DNA of 64,000 bases from contig CALGSZ010000057.1 of assembly GCA_937901745.1 (NCBI GenBank), forward strand, positions 62,001-126,000, read 5' to 3'. Below the pieces are notes generated by a model, which searched no databases, was not told the origin of the DNA, and worked only from the letters and a program-made list of their open reading frames with translations. Each line of letters begins with the position of its first letter. The stretch's first letter is position 1. The position numbers were made by a program, and so were the translations under genes. The stretch comes from an uncultured Chloroflexota bacterium. GTDB taxonomy: Bacteria; Chloroflexota; Chloroflexia; Thermomicrobiales; UBA6265. Of this stretch, positions 50,102 to 59,738 are shown piece after piece.

Positions 50102-51859
50102 ATGGCGTACGTTCAGTCGCGGGCGGCCATGGACATGGGACAATCGCGGTGGCGGTGGATCGAGCCGGAGCCGTTGCCGCTCGACGCGCCACGGCTTCAT
50201 TCGGATCCCCTGCTCAATGCGCTCCTCTATCGGCGACAGCTTCGCACTCCGGATGAGGTCGCGGATTTCTTGGCGCGTCATCCTCGCCCCGCGCCAGATC
50301 CCTGGCGCTTACCCGCGATGCGCGCGGCCGTCGATCGCATCATGCTGGCGATTGAGCGGGGCGAGCACATCGCGATCTTTGGCGACTACGACGTCGACGG
50401 CGTCACCTCGACCGCCCTCCTCACACTTGCTCTCCGCGCCGCGATGCCGGAAGAAGCCCGGCTCTTTTCTCGTCTGCCAAGGCGCGAGGAAGGTTACGGG
50501 CTGAACGCCCGGGCGATCGAGGAATTCGCGCGCAGCGGAGTATCGCTGCTGATCACGGTCGACTGCGGGAGCACCGATCCATATCACGTCGCGCTCGCCC
50601 GCGAGGCCGGTCTCGATGTCGTCGTTCTCGATCACCATCACATCTCGGATCGCGTGCCGGACGGCGCCACAATCGTCTCATCATACGTCGCCGAGGGACT
50701 GCCGTATCGCGAGCTTTCGGCTGTTGGACTGGCGTACCTCCTGGTCACCGCGCTCGCGCAAGAGGGCGTTGCGGTCGGCGGGCCGACGGGGGAGCCGGAG
50801 ACAGGGCTGCTCGATCTCGTCGCGCTCGGCACCGTCGCGGATGTTGCGCCGCTGACGGGCGTCAACCGCGCGCTGGTTCGCGATGGGCTGAGCCGCATCC
50901 AGCGCGCGCCGCGGCCGGGTATCGCCGCGCTCTGCCGGCAGGCTGGCGTTGATCCGTCCCGGGTCACATCGGAGCAGATCGCTTACCGCTTAGCGCCACG
51001 GCTCAATGCCGCCGGCCGGATGGCAGATCCGCATCACGCGCTGCGGTTATTGCTGACGAACGACCCAATCGAGGCCGCCGAGCTCGCAACGCTGATCGAT
51101 CGCCTAAACCAGGAGCGCCGCCAGCGAGCGCAGGCAGTCGCCGAGGAGGCGATCGCATCCGTCGCTGCGCAGCCCGGCTGGGAGGAGCGGCGCATCGTCA
51201 TCGCTCGCGGCCAGGGCTGGCCTCACGGCGTGCTCGGTCTGGTCGCTACCCGGCTGGTGGAGGAGTTCAGGCGGCCGGCGATCGTTCTCGCCGAGGAGGA
51301 GGGAGTCGGCCGAGGGTCCGCTCGTTCGCTCGCTGGCATCAACATCATCGAGGCGATCGAGCGGTGCAGCGATCTGCTCACCGAGTGGGGAGGGCATAGC
51401 CTCGCGGCCGGACTCACGTTGCCGATATCGAGCCTACCGGCGCTCGCCGAGGCGCTCGATGCTCACCTGGCATCGGCGGGCGTCTCCGTGCCGGTCGAGC
51501 CCGAGCTTCGACTGGAAGCGGATCTACCCATCGAGCGGCTGACGTTGGAAACGGCGCTAATGCTCGATGATCTCCAGCCCTTCGGCGCGGGGAACGAAGC
51601 GCCGGTCTTGCGGCTCCGCGGCGTTCCGCTGCGGCAGTATGACGTGGTCGGGCAGAACAATAACCACCTTCGCCTGTATCTCAGAACGCCGCGCGGCATC
51701 GTCAGAGCGGTTGCGTTCGGCGCAGCCCAGCGCTCCCGCGAGCTTCTGTTCAGTCGGACGCTCGATCTCGCGGTCACGCTCAATCTCGACTATTGGGATG
51801 GGCAGCAGCGCCTGGACGTCAACGTCAAGGATTTCCGTCCCAGCAACGGCATTAGTTGA
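50102..51859 (+). CDS. recJ: single-stranded-DNA-specific exonuclease RecJ
   Basis: This encodes 585 residues from ATG 50102. The DHH phosphoesterase motifs are GDYDVDGVTSTALL (motif I/II aspartates), VDCGSTD and the VVLDHHHI segment. The DHHA1 part has GVLGLVATRLVEEFRRPAIVL and GRGSARSL, and an OB-like C-terminal domain includes LQPFGAGNEAPVL. It degrades single-stranded DNA 5' to 3' in recombination and repair. RecJ often lies near secretion or translation genes in other phyla; here it stands alone, divergent from the L,D-transpeptidase. Confidence 0.93.
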   Translation: MAYVQSRAAMDMGQSRWRWIEPEPLPLDAPRLHSDPLLNALLYRRQLRTPDEVADFLARHPRPAPDPWRLPAMRAAVDRIMLAIERGEHIAIFGDYDVDGVTSTALLTLALRAAMPEEARLFSRLPRREEGYGLNARAIEEFARSGVSLLITVDCGSTDPYHVALAREAGLDVVVLDHHHISDRVPDGATIVSSYVAEGLPYRELSAVGLAYLLVTALAQEGVAVGGPTGEPETGLLDLVALGTVADVAPLTGVNRALVRDGLSRIQRAPRPGIAALCRQAGVDPSRVTSEQIAYRLAPRLNAAGRMADPHHALRLLLTNDPIEAAELATLIDRLNQERRQRAQAVAEEAIASVAAQPGWEERRIVIARGQGWPHGVLGLVATRLVEEFRRPAIVLAEEEGVGRGSARSLAGINIIEAIERCSDLLTEWGGHSLAAGLTLPISSLPALAEALDAHLASAGVSVPVEPELRLEADLPIERLTLETALMLDDLQPFGAGNEAPVLRLRGVPLRQYDVVGQNNNHLRLYLRTPRGIVRAVAFGAAQRSRELLFSRTLDLAVTLNLDYWDGQQRLDVNVKDFRPSNGIS

Positions 51860-51936
51860 GTCTTGAGAGTCTCTAGACTCCCGGTTTGGCCGACCGCTCC
51901 AGCGCGAACCGGGCTAGTTCCGTATTGGTAAACGGA

Positions 51937-52341
51937 TTAGCGAGCGGTATCAGGCTTTGCGGTGACCGGGGGATTAGTGGGGGGCCATTCGATGTAGTGG
52001 GGCTGGGCGCGTAGCCATTCGTTGATGCGCTTGGCCAACTCTTCGACTGCCGCTTCTCCCGAGGCAAGTGCTCTGCTGAGTGCCGCGCCGATGGCTTCTC
52101 CGGACCATTCGTAGCAAGCGCGCCTTACCTCGACGTACTGACAGCGGTCGTCGTCGAAGTGCAGCTCCGCCATGACCCAATGCGGGGGCTCGCTGTCGAG
52201 GAGTATGAGCTGGCGGCCGTATTGCCAAACGAACGGGGTAAACGACCGTGGGCCGGGCGAACGCATCTTACCCGGGCTTGAGTTGGCACTTGGAGGCTTA
52301 TTGTCCTCGCTGCTCGATTGTGAGGGTGACTGATGAATCAT
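51937..52341 (-). CDS. hypothetical protein
   Basis: This encodes 134 residues from ATG 52341 with GAGG upstream; the frame extends 42 codons further up without a ribosome site. The first 35 residues are Ser/Pro-rich. The rest looks like a compact alpha/beta domain (FVWQYGRQLILLD, PHWVMAELHFDDDRCQYVEVRRACYEWSGEA split at about 75, then a helix). No family is recognised. Confidence 0.5.
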   Translation of the reverse strand: MIHQSPSQSSSEDNKPPSANSSPGKMRSPGPRSFTPFVWQYGRQLILLDSEPPHWVMAELHFDDDRCQYVEVRRACYEWSGEAIGAALSRALASGEAAVEELAKRINEWLRAQPHYIEWPPTNPPVTAKPDTAR

Positions 52342-52524
52342 CGCCGGCCTCGACGTAGACGCACGCCACAGCGGGCGCCTCGCGCTCTGGAGACACTCCC
52401 GCACCTGGAGGGCTCGGTCGCTTTTCGGCGCGAAACTTTCTACCAACTCTGTGACAGAGCGTAGCACGCCGCACTCAAATGGTGCAAGGTTGCCGCATTG
52501 CGGCGCGCTGCCTTGGCGTATCGC

Positions 52525-53106
52525 TCACGAGGGCGCCGTCATCTGGACCGTGGCAGACCGCACCGCTTGCCCGTTCATCAGGATCTCCACGGTGTAGGTG
52601 CCAGTCGGCCAGCTTTCCTCAGGGGCGCGCGTCAGCGAGAAAGCTACCCAACCGTCGGAATAGAGATCGGAGATCACGACCGACGAGGCGAACGCTTCCA
52701 GAGGCGTGTTGTTGTAACTCCATTCCGCCGCGAGGACGGTCTGCGGCGGGAGGGACGCGATCGGTACGGCCGCGTACAGCGCCAAGGCGTCGGTTGTGAA
52801 GGCGCTGACGCTCTCGGTCGGCTCGGCCGTCGCCGGATCGATCGCCAGCGCCCAGATGATTTCGCCAACTGTCGGCGGCACGGGCGAGCCAGGTGGCTCT
52901 GCCGTCGCTGGCGGACTGGACTCCGGAGGCTGCGGCGCGGGGACGGTGGCCACGGATTGGACTTCGCCCTGATCCATGCACGCGGCTAACGCGATGCAAG
53001 CCAACGTCGCCAGCAGCAGGTGAGGCAGCAACTGCACGGCATCATGGCGGTGTCGCTTGAGTCGTCGCGTTGGTCTCACGGGACTTCCACGCATCCCGCG
53101 CGTCAT
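52525..53106 (-). CDS. predicted lipoprotein
   Basis: This encodes 193 residues from ATG 53106; the frame runs 32 codons further upstream without a supporting site. Basic residues precede a hydrophobic run ending LAAC at about 40-43, a lipobox. A Pro/Ala/Ser-rich linker follows, and then a beta-rich domain with a C-terminal SWPTGTYTVEILMNGQAV stretch. This resembles an Ig-like or intracellular-proteinase-inhibitor-type sandwich, as seen in surface lipoproteins. Function unknown. Confidence 0.6.
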   Translation of the reverse strand: MTRGMRGSPVRPTRRLKRHRHDAVQLLPHLLLATLACIALAACMDQGEVQSVATVPAPQPPESSPPATAEPPGSPVPPTVGEIIWALAIDPATAEPTESVSAFTTDALALYAAVPIASLPPQTVLAAEWSYNNTPLEAFASSVVISDLYSDGWVAFSLTRAPEESWPTGTYTVEILMNGQAVRSATVQMTAPS

Positions 53107-53224
53107 GGCTGGCCATCTCGCCCGCGCGGTGCATCCAGACACCATTTGCAGTGAGAAGATACCGCACCCGCGCTGGCCGGACGCTAATGTCGCCGACGGC
53201 ATTCACTGCAATTCGGGTTGAAAC

Positions 53225-54082
53225 ATGAGCGGCGAAGACGCACCATCCGCGCAGAACTTAGTCGGAGGGATGCGCGTGAGCGACGACGGACGATACGACC
53301 CGCATTCGGAAAGATTCATCCCGAACCCAACGATCAGCCGCGCCGCCAAGACGGGCCGGCCGACCGAGGACGAGCTGCTCTTCTGCTGGGGCGACGAGGA
53401 ACGGAGGCGCGCGGCTGCCTTTACCCGCAGCGATCCGTGGCGCGTGCTTCGGATCACCGGCGAGTTCGTCGCCGGCTTCGACGCTCTCGCGGAGATTGGG
53501 CCGGCCGTGTCAGTGTTCGGCTCCGCCCGCATCGACGAGGACGATCCGATGTACGACGCCGCGCGCGCGGTCGGCTACGGGCTCGCGAATGCCGGATTCG
53601 CCGTCATCACCGGCGGCGGGCCGGGCATCATGGAGGCGGCGAACCGCGGCGCGTATGAGGCGGGCGGGCTCTCCATCGGAGCAAACATCGAGCTGCCGCA
53701 GGAGCAGGGGATCAATAGGTACGTCCACCTGCCGCTCAACTTTCGCTACTTCTTCGTCCGCAAGACGATGTTCGTGAAGTACGCGGTCGGGTTTGTGATC
53801 TTCCCCGGCGGTTACGGCACCTTGGATGAGCTGTTCGAAGCGCTGACACTCATCCAGACCGGCAAGCTTCGCAGCTTCCCTGTCGTGCTCTTCGGCAGCG
53901 ACTACTGGCGCGGACTCCTGAATTGGCTACGCGAGCGATTGGTCGGGGAAGGCAAGATCGAGCCGGACGATCTCGATCTGCTGACCGTGACCGACGATCC
54001 GGATGACGCTGTCCGCGTGATGAGCGAGGCATATGAGCAGGTATGCCTAAACGGATCACCGGACTACGGCGTTTCTGGATAA
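53225..54082 (+). CDS. LOG family protein (TIGR00730 type)
   Basis: This encodes 285 residues from ATG 53225. GTG 53276 has a better ribosome site (GGAGGG) and would drop the first 17 residues. The core has SVFGSARI, the nucleotide-loop GGGPGIMEAANRGA and FPGGYGTLDELFEALT, the PGGxGT-x2-E signature of LOG phosphoribohydrolases, which cleave nucleoside monophosphates and in plants release cytokinins. The first 75 residues precede the Rossmann core. It is a cytoplasmic enzyme; the physiological substrate here is unknown. Confidence 0.9.
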   Translation: MSGEDAPSAQNLVGGMRVSDDGRYDPHSERFIPNPTISRAAKTGRPTEDELLFCWGDEERRRAAAFTRSDPWRVLRITGEFVAGFDALAEIGPAVSVFGSARIDEDDPMYDAARAVGYGLANAGFAVITGGGPGIMEAANRGAYEAGGLSIGANIELPQEQGINRYVHLPLNFRYFFVRKTMFVKYAVGFVIFPGGYGTLDELFEALTLIQTGKLRSFPVVLFGSDYWRGLLNWLRERLVGEGKIEPDDLDLLTVTDDPDDAVRVMSEAYEQVCLNGSPDYGVSG

Positions 54083-54538
54083 ACTGCGGTCCATATGGGA
54101 GGCCGTGAGCTAACGGCGAGCGTACTCAACAGCCGTGACCAACGGTCACAGAATAACTGGGCAGAAAGGGCTCCGGCAAGCGGGACGAAAGGACCGCTCC
54201 GGGTAGTCGCATCGGTAGCGAGTTCGCGTCATCGTTAGCGGTGGAAGCGATCGACGCCGATTCTCGGCGCCGATTCAGGAGCCCGGTAGACTATGAACGT
54301 CAGAAAGCATCGTACGTACGCGCTTCCAGCCGAGTCGTGGTATCCTACGGGCGCTGGCCGCAGCGCCCCTGGCGACCGTAAGCCCGTCTCGTCGAGTCGC
54401 CCGCTTCCCGGCGTCCCCGCCTCGGGCTCGCTCGACAGCGTCCTGCTACGTCGTTGACAGCGGGCTGGCGACGATGAGGAGCCACTGGAGTAGGAAACGG
54501 TCCATGGTCCGAGATTCGCTTTCAGGGAGACGAGCGCG
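54083..54538 (+). other. 456-bp gap before lon: hairpins and a weak promoter, no gene
   Basis: A perfect hairpin GTGACC-AAC-GGTCAC lies at 54135-54149. GCCGATTC occurs twice around 54265. TATCCT (54341-54346) may be a -10 box without a clear -35, followed by GGGCGCTG-GCCG-CAGCGCCC (54349-54368), a perfect 8-bp stem with a GCCG loop at the likely 5' end of the lon leader. TTGACA occurs at 54454 without a matching -10. I see no CIRCE element, tRNA or credible ORF. Confidence 0.5.
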
Positions 54539-56989
54539 ATGAGCCGGTACGATCTGTACGCGCCGCGCTATCCGTTGCTGCCGCTCAAGAACGTCGTCAT
54601 TTTCCCGCGGAACATCGTGACGCTCCTCGTTGGCCGGCCGCGGTCCATCCAAGCGGTTGAGGAGTCGCTGACGCGCGACCGCCGCATCGTCGTCACGGCG
54701 CACCGGGATAGCGAAATCGAAGAGCCACGGCCGGAGGATCTCTATCAGATCGGCGCGCTCGCGGAAATCGTCTCCATCGATCGCCAAGGCGGCAACAGCG
54801 TCCAGGTCGTGCTCGAGGGCATTTGTCGCGTCCGGATCGTGCAGTTCGATTCGGGCCGCGCCTTCTACACCGTGGCGGTCGAAGAGCTGCGCGATGCCCC
54901 GGTGCCGGCATTCGAGAGTCGCGTCCTGCTCCAGCACGTCCAGGAGCTGGCGGCGAAGTACAATGAGGCGCGCAACCGGCTCTCCCCTGAAGTCCTCGAC
55001 ATGGTCCAGCGAGCGACGGAGCCCGGTCATCTCGCTGACTTGCTGGCAACTCAGCTGCTCACTGAGACCGGGCGCCGGCAGCAGCTCCTGGAAATGCTCG
55101 ACCCAATGCAGCGGTTGGAGCAGATCGCCGTCCACATCACTGGCGATCTGGACGTCGCGGCGCTCGAGCAGCGGATCAAGGATCGCGTGCGCGAGCAGGT
55201 CGAGAAGAATCAGCGCGAGTACTACCTGCGCGAGCAGCTGAAGGCGATCCACGACGAGCTCTCCGGGGAGGGTGGGAACGAGATCGAGGCCTTGCGGCAG
55301 CGCATCCTCTCTCGCGGCATGCCGAAGGAGATCGAGGAGAAGCTGCTCCGCGAGCTGCAACGCCTCGAGCGGATGCCGTCTGTCTCGGCGGAAGCGACGG
55401 TGGTGCGGACGTACCTCGATACGCTCCTCGCCCTGCCGTGGCACGAGCAGACGGAGGACCGGCTCGATCTCGACGAAGCCGAGCGCATTCTCAACGCGGA
55501 CCACTACGGTCTCGATCAGGTCAAGGAGCGCATCCTCGACTACTTGGCGGTTCGCAAGCTCCGCCTCGAGAGCGGCATCACCGATCCCGGCAACGCGCAG
55601 ATCCTCTGCCTGATCGGCCCGCCAGGCGTCGGCAAGACCAGCCTCGGCCGCTCGATCGCGGCGTCCATGGGCCGGAAGTTCGTCCGCGTCTCGCTCGGCG
55701 GCGTGCGCGACGAGGCGGAGATCCGGGGGCACCGCCGGACCTACATCGGCGCGATGCCCGGCCGGATCATCGGCGCGATGAAGCAGGCGGGCACGATCAA
55801 TCCGCTCATCCTGCTCGATGAGATCGACAAGCTAACGAACGACTTTCGCGGTGACCCGGCGGCGGCGCTCCTCGAGGTGCTCGATCCGGAGCAGAACAAC
55901 GCGTTTACGGATCACTTCCTCGATGTGCCGTACGACCTCTCGAAGGTCCTCTTCATCACCACCGCCAACTACGGGCACCAGATCCCGCGGCCGCTGCGCG
56001 ACCGGATGGAGATGATCGAGATCTCCGGCTACACGGAGGAGGAGAAGGTCGAGATCGCCAAGCGGCACCTTCTCAAGAAGCAGCTCCAGGCGCACGGCTT
56101 GCCGGATGGAGCGCTGGAGATTCCGTCCAAGCTGTGGCAGCGGATCGTCCGCGATTACACCCGGGAGGCGGGCGTTCGCCAGCTTGATCGGGAGATCGCG
56201 CAAATCTGTCGCAAGGCCGCGCGCGAGATCGTTCGCGGCAAGGCGACGAAGATCAAGCTCACCGAGCAGCGCCTCGAAGAGTTCCTAGGGCCGAAGAAGT
56301 ACGGCTATCAGCAGGATCTCGGGGAGAGCCAGATTGGTCTCGCAATTGGGCTCGGCACGACCGAGGTTGGTGGCGAGCTGATCCCCGTCGAAGTTGCGAC
56401 GATGCCCGGGCGCGGCAGCCTGACGATCACCGGGCGCGCTGGAGATGTCATGCAGGAGTCGGCGCGCGCCGCCCTCTCCTACGCGCGCTCGCGGGCTGAC
56501 CAGCTCAAGATCGATCGCGACTTCCAGGAGAAGCTAGACCTGCACATCCACCTACCGGAAGGTGCGACGCCGAAGGATGGGCCGTCGGCCGGCATCACGA
56601 TGGCGACGGCGCTCATCTCGGCGCTGACCCGCCGGCCGGTGCGGAACGACACCGCGATGACGGGCGAGATCACGCTACGCGGGCGAGTCTTGGCAATAGG
56701 TGGGCTCAAGGACAAGACGCTTGCCGCTCACCGCCATGGCATCCGTCGGCTGATCGCGCCGGAGGAGAACCGGCGAGACCTGGTCAAGATCCCGGAGAAT
56801 GTCCGCCGCGAGATGGAGTTCATCTTCGTGACGAATATGGACCAGGTCATCGCCAACGCGATCCTGCTGGACGACGCTCAGGCAGACAACTTGAACGAAG
56901 CAGCCACGGATACGGCGCAGAAGGTCGTCCCGGCCGAGCAGACGGTGACCTACGAGGACAGCCTTGCGAGCGACGCGCCCAGTCAGTGA
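54539..56989 (+). CDS. lon: ATP-dependent protease Lon
   Basis: This encodes 816 residues from ATG 54539. The N-terminal substrate-binding domain (about 12-205) begins with LPLLPLKNVVIFP. The AAA domain has Walker A GPPGVGKT at 360-367 and LLDEIDK as Walker B. The protease domain carries the Ser-Lys dyad S683 (DGPSAGI) and K726 (GGLKDKTLAAHRHG). It degrades damaged and regulatory proteins in the cytoplasm. Length and order are those of LonA. Confidence 0.97.
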   Translation: MSRYDLYAPRYPLLPLKNVVIFPRNIVTLLVGRPRSIQAVEESLTRDRRIVVTAHRDSEIEEPRPEDLYQIGALAEIVSIDRQGGNSVQVVLEGICRVRIVQFDSGRAFYTVAVEELRDAPVPAFESRVLLQHVQELAAKYNEARNRLSPEVLDMVQRATEPGHLADLLATQLLTETGRRQQLLEMLDPMQRLEQIAVHITGDLDVAALEQRIKDRVREQVEKNQREYYLREQLKAIHDELSGEGGNEIEALRQRILSRGMPKEIEEKLLRELQRLERMPSVSAEATVVRTYLDTLLALPWHEQTEDRLDLDEAERILNADHYGLDQVKERILDYLAVRKLRLESGITDPGNAQILCLIGPPGVGKTSLGRSIAASMGRKFVRVSLGGVRDEAEIRGHRRTYIGAMPGRIIGAMKQAGTINPLILLDEIDKLTNDFRGDPAAALLEVLDPEQNNAFTDHFLDVPYDLSKVLFITTANYGHQIPRPLRDRMEMIEISGYTEEEKVEIAKRHLLKKQLQAHGLPDGALEIPSKLWQRIVRDYTREAGVRQLDREIAQICRKAAREIVRGKATKIKLTEQRLEEFLGPKKYGYQQDLGESQIGLAIGLGTTEVGGELIPVEVATMPGRGSLTITGRAGDVMQESARAALSYARSRADQLKIDRDFQEKLDLHIHLPEGATPKDGPSAGITMATALISALTRRPVRNDTAMTGEITLRGRVLAIGGLKDKTLAAHRHGIRRLIAPEENRRDLVKIPENVRREMEFIFVTNMDQVIANAILLDDAQADNLNEAATDTAQKVVPAEQTVTYEDSLASDAPSQ

Positions 56990-57004
56990 GGGCGGCAGCC
57001 CTCA
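56987..57004. repeat. dyad spanning both stop codons of lon and the DUF1684 gene
   Basis: TGAGGGC-GGCA-GCCCTCA is a perfect 7-bp inverted repeat. Its first three bases are the lon stop (TGA) and its last three are the stop of the convergent gene. It can form the same 3' hairpin on either transcript and may act as a bidirectional mRNA end. Confidence 0.6.
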
Positions 57005-57535
57005 GTTGCCGCTCGGCGCGTGGTAGGCCTTCTCGCCGGCTTCGATAGGGACGTCGGTGAAGTTTTCCTCCGGCGGGATAGGGCAAATCCAGCCTTCGGC
57101 GTAGGCGCAGTAGGGGTTGTAGGCGTAGTTGAAGTCCACGATGAGCTTGCCGTCCGGCCGCTCCTGCGGATCGAGGTAACGGCCGAGTTCATACGTCTCC
57201 TTGCCCGCAGTGCCATCGCGGAACGGTAGGAAGAAGCGCCCCCGCTCAGGATCTCTGAAGACGGAGAAGGTCACTGGAATCCCGTTGACCGTGAAGGTGA
57301 TCCGGCCGGCGCGGATGAAGGTCTGCGGCATGCCCGCGGTGGTCTTGATCTCGACCCACTCGCCGATCCCGGCGCCCTCTTGCTCCAGGTCCAGAACGAA
57401 CGCGAGATCCGGGTTCTCGGGAAAGTACGCCAATCCCCGGAACGCCGCCCGGTCTTCTGGTGGAATCGGCGAGTTGTCGCCGTAGCGGAAGTAGTCGTCT
57501 TTGTGGGCCCGGAATTGCGCCAGTCGAGATTGCAT
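57002..57535 (-). CDS. DUF1684 family protein
   Basis: This encodes 177 residues from ATG 57535, with GAGGAGCAAGG upstream; the frame extends 54 codons further without a site. The DUF1684 signature is present: DGTAGKETYELGRYLD, then VDFNYAYNPYCAY, CPIPPEENFTDVPIEAGEKAY at the C-terminus. Members are small cytosolic proteins of unknown function found in many bacteria and archaea. It is convergent with lon, with stop codons inside one shared dyad. Confidence 0.85.
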   Translation of the reverse strand: MQSRLAQFRAHKDDYFRYGDNSPIPPEDRAAFRGLAYFPENPDLAFVLDLEQEGAGIGEWVEIKTTAGMPQTFIRAGRITFTVNGIPVTFSVFRDPERGRFFLPFRDGTAGKETYELGRYLDPQERPDGKLIVDFNYAYNPYCAYAEGWICPIPPEENFTDVPIEAGEKAYHAPSGN

Positions 57536-57774
57536 CCCACCTTGCTCCTCGCTCACGCGCTGGCAGCGCCGGCCGCGTCCGTCGCGCCTTGCGCGGTAGT
57601 GTAGATGGCCAGCGGCTACTGGCGAGTCACCGCCTATGTAGGAAAGTGGGGCGGTGGGGTACGGGCCATGCGCTACTATACGTTTGCCTAGGGGCAATGA
57701 TCATCGTGACTATTGGCGGTGCCGGCCCGCGGCGTGCTTGAGCGTGGGCGGCATTTTCGGTCAAGTGAACGGAC

Positions 57775-58806
57775 ATGTGCGGCATGCGATGCTTGGTCAC
57801 CGGCGGAGCCGGGTTCATCGGCAGTCATGTTGTTGAGCGGCTACTCGACCGTGGCGATGACGTTGTTGTGCTCGACAATTATCTCACCGGGCATCGGCAC
57901 AACCTCGCCACACTGCTCGGGCGGCCGCGATTGACGGTCATCGAGGCCGATGTTGCCGAGCCGCTGCCGGAGGAAGATCTCACTGGCCCGTTCGATCTCG
58001 TCATGCACCTGGCGAGCCCGGCCAGTCCGGTCGGCTACCAGGCCTATCCGATCGAGACGCATCTTGCGAACTCGGTCGGCACGCTGGCGATGCTCCGGAT
58101 TGCGCAGCGCGACGGTGCTCGGTTCATGCTGGCATCCACGTCGGAAATCTACGGGGAGCCGCTGGAGCACCCGCAGAAGGAGACCTATCGCGGGAACGTC
58201 AATCCGATCGGACCGCGATCTTGCTACGACGAGGGCAAGCGCTTCGCCGAGAGCCTGACGATGGAGTTTCACCGGAAGTTCGGGCTTGACGTCCGGGTCG
58301 CGCGCATCTTCAACACCTACGGCCCGCGCTCCCGGCCGGACGACGGGCGGGTGATTCCCAACTTCTGCGTGCAGGCGCTGCGCGGTGATCCGATCACGAT
58401 CTACGGCGACGGCAGCCAAACGCGTTCCTTCTGCTACGTGGATGATCTTGTCGAAGGGCTGATGCGTCTCTCGGATACGGATGGACTGGCCGGAGAAGTG
58501 GTCAATCTCGGCAATCCCATCGAGACGACGGTTCGCGAGCTGGCCACGCGGATCGTCGCGTTGGCAGGTTCCAGCTCGGAAATTCTCTACAAGCCGAAGC
58601 CGGCGGATGATCCGTCGCGACGATGCCCTGACATCACAAAGGCGCGCCAGCTGCTCGGCTGGTCCCCGCAAGTGAGTCTCGACGAGGGGCTGAGCCGCAC
58701 GATCGAGTGGTTCCGCGCGCTGGAGCTGGAAGAGCAGGTGGGCGCCGAGGAAGTTGCGCCGGTCTCGGCGAGCGCGAAGGGCGGGGCATCCAAGCGGTCC
58801 GGCTGA
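57775..58806 (+). CDS. UDP-glucuronate decarboxylase-like extended SDR
   Basis: This encodes 343 residues from ATG 57775; ATG 57784 is also possible. The NAD loop is TGGAGFIGSHV, followed by LDNYLTG. The catalytic stretch is ASTSEIYG with Tyr-x3-Lys in CYDEGK. NTYGPRSRPDDGRVIPNF and YGDGSQTRSFCYVDDLVEG are very typical of UDP-xylose synthases, which decarboxylate UDP-glucuronate to UDP-xylose. The last 35 residues are an Ala/Ser-rich tail. It may supply nucleotide sugars for cell-surface glycans; no other such genes are adjacent. Confidence 0.88.
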   Translation: MCGMRCLVTGGAGFIGSHVVERLLDRGDDVVVLDNYLTGHRHNLATLLGRPRLTVIEADVAEPLPEEDLTGPFDLVMHLASPASPVGYQAYPIETHLANSVGTLAMLRIAQRDGARFMLASTSEIYGEPLEHPQKETYRGNVNPIGPRSCYDEGKRFAESLTMEFHRKFGLDVRVARIFNTYGPRSRPDDGRVIPNFCVQALRGDPITIYGDGSQTRSFCYVDDLVEGLMRLSDTDGLAGEVVNLGNPIETTVRELATRIVALAGSSSEILYKPKPADDPSRRCPDITKARQLLGWSPQVSLDEGLSRTIEWFRALELEEQVGAEEVAPVSASAKGGASKRSG

Positions 58807-58913
58807 GAAAAGACTTGCCGCTCGGCGCGTACGGTTGGTAGCCTTTGGGTTCCCAGCATCGGGAGCAGTGCTCCCGCGAGCCGCTCGGGACGCGCAACGC
58901 ACGGATCAATCGA

Positions 58914-59738
58914 ATGGTCGTCAATCACCCACGGCAGTCGCTGTCGGCGCTGCAAGCTCCAATCGGTGTCTTTGATTCGGGCATCGGGGGGCTCAGCGTC
59001 GTACGCGAGCTGCGCGCGGCGTTGCCGGCGGAATCGGTGCTGTACTTCGCCGATTCAGCCCACTGCCCATATGGCACGAAGGAGCCGGAGGAGATCGCGC
59101 GGCGCTGCCACTTCGTCGCTTCGACGCTTCTGGAGCGTGGCGCGAAGCTGCTCGTCGTCGCCTGCAACACGGCGAGCGCGGTCGCGATCCACGATCTGCG
59201 CGCGCATTACCCTGTCCCGATCGTCGGCCTCGAGCCGGCCGTCAAGCCTGCCGCGCGCATGACCAAAACCGGCCGAATCGCCGTGCTGGCCACGCCGCGA
59301 ACGGTCGCTAGCGAGCGGCTGGTTCGCCTCGTGCGGGAGCATGCCGCGGGGGTGGTCGTGGAGACGATCCCGGCGCCCGGACTAGTCGAGCTTGTCGAGT
59401 CCGGGAAAGTAGACGGCGACGAGGTGAAAGCCGCGCTCCAGCCTCTGGTGGGGCCGGCGGTCGAACGCGGCGCCGATGTCATCGTCCTCGGCTGCACGCA
59501 TTACCCCTTCCTTCGGGACGCGATCGAGGCGATTACCGGGCCGGACGTGCTGGTGATAGACAGCGGGCCCGCGATCGCGCGACGGACTCGTGAGGTGCTC
59601 TGCGAGCGCGGCCTGGCCGCGACGGCGTCGCATCCTGGTACGCTGAGCCTGCTGACGAGCGGCGACGCCGCGTGGGTCGGGCAGATCGCCGCGCGGCTCC
59701 TTGGAGAGAGCATCGAGGCGGAGCGCGTCGACGGTTAG
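58914..59738 (+). CDS. murI: glutamate racemase
   Basis: This encodes 274 residues from ATG 58914; the frame opens earlier but without a ribosome site. The first motif is GVFDSGIGGLSV and the two catalytic cysteines are C84 (VACNTASA) and C194 (LGCTHYPF). It interconverts L- and D-glutamate for peptidoglycan. Its last bases overlap the end of the convergent glycosyltransferase gene by 4 bp. Confidence 0.95.
   Translation: MVVNHPRQSLSALQAPIGVFDSGIGGLSVVRELRAALPAESVLYFADSAHCPYGTKEPEEIARRCHFVASTLLERGAKLLVVACNTASAVAIHDLRAHYPVPIVGLEPAVKPAARMTKTGRIAVLATPRTVASERLVRLVREHAAGVVVETIPAPGLVELVESGKVDGDEVKAALQPLVGPAVERGADVIVLGCTHYPFLRDAIEAITGPDVLVIDSGPAIARRTREVLCERGLAATASHPGTLSLLTSGDAAWVGQIAARLLGESIEAERVDG

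Noticed and set aside
54083..54538. CIRCE or heat-shock operator before lon
   Set aside because: No TTAGCACTC/GAGTGCTAA dyad or clear heat-shock promoter is present; only unrelated hairpins are seen.
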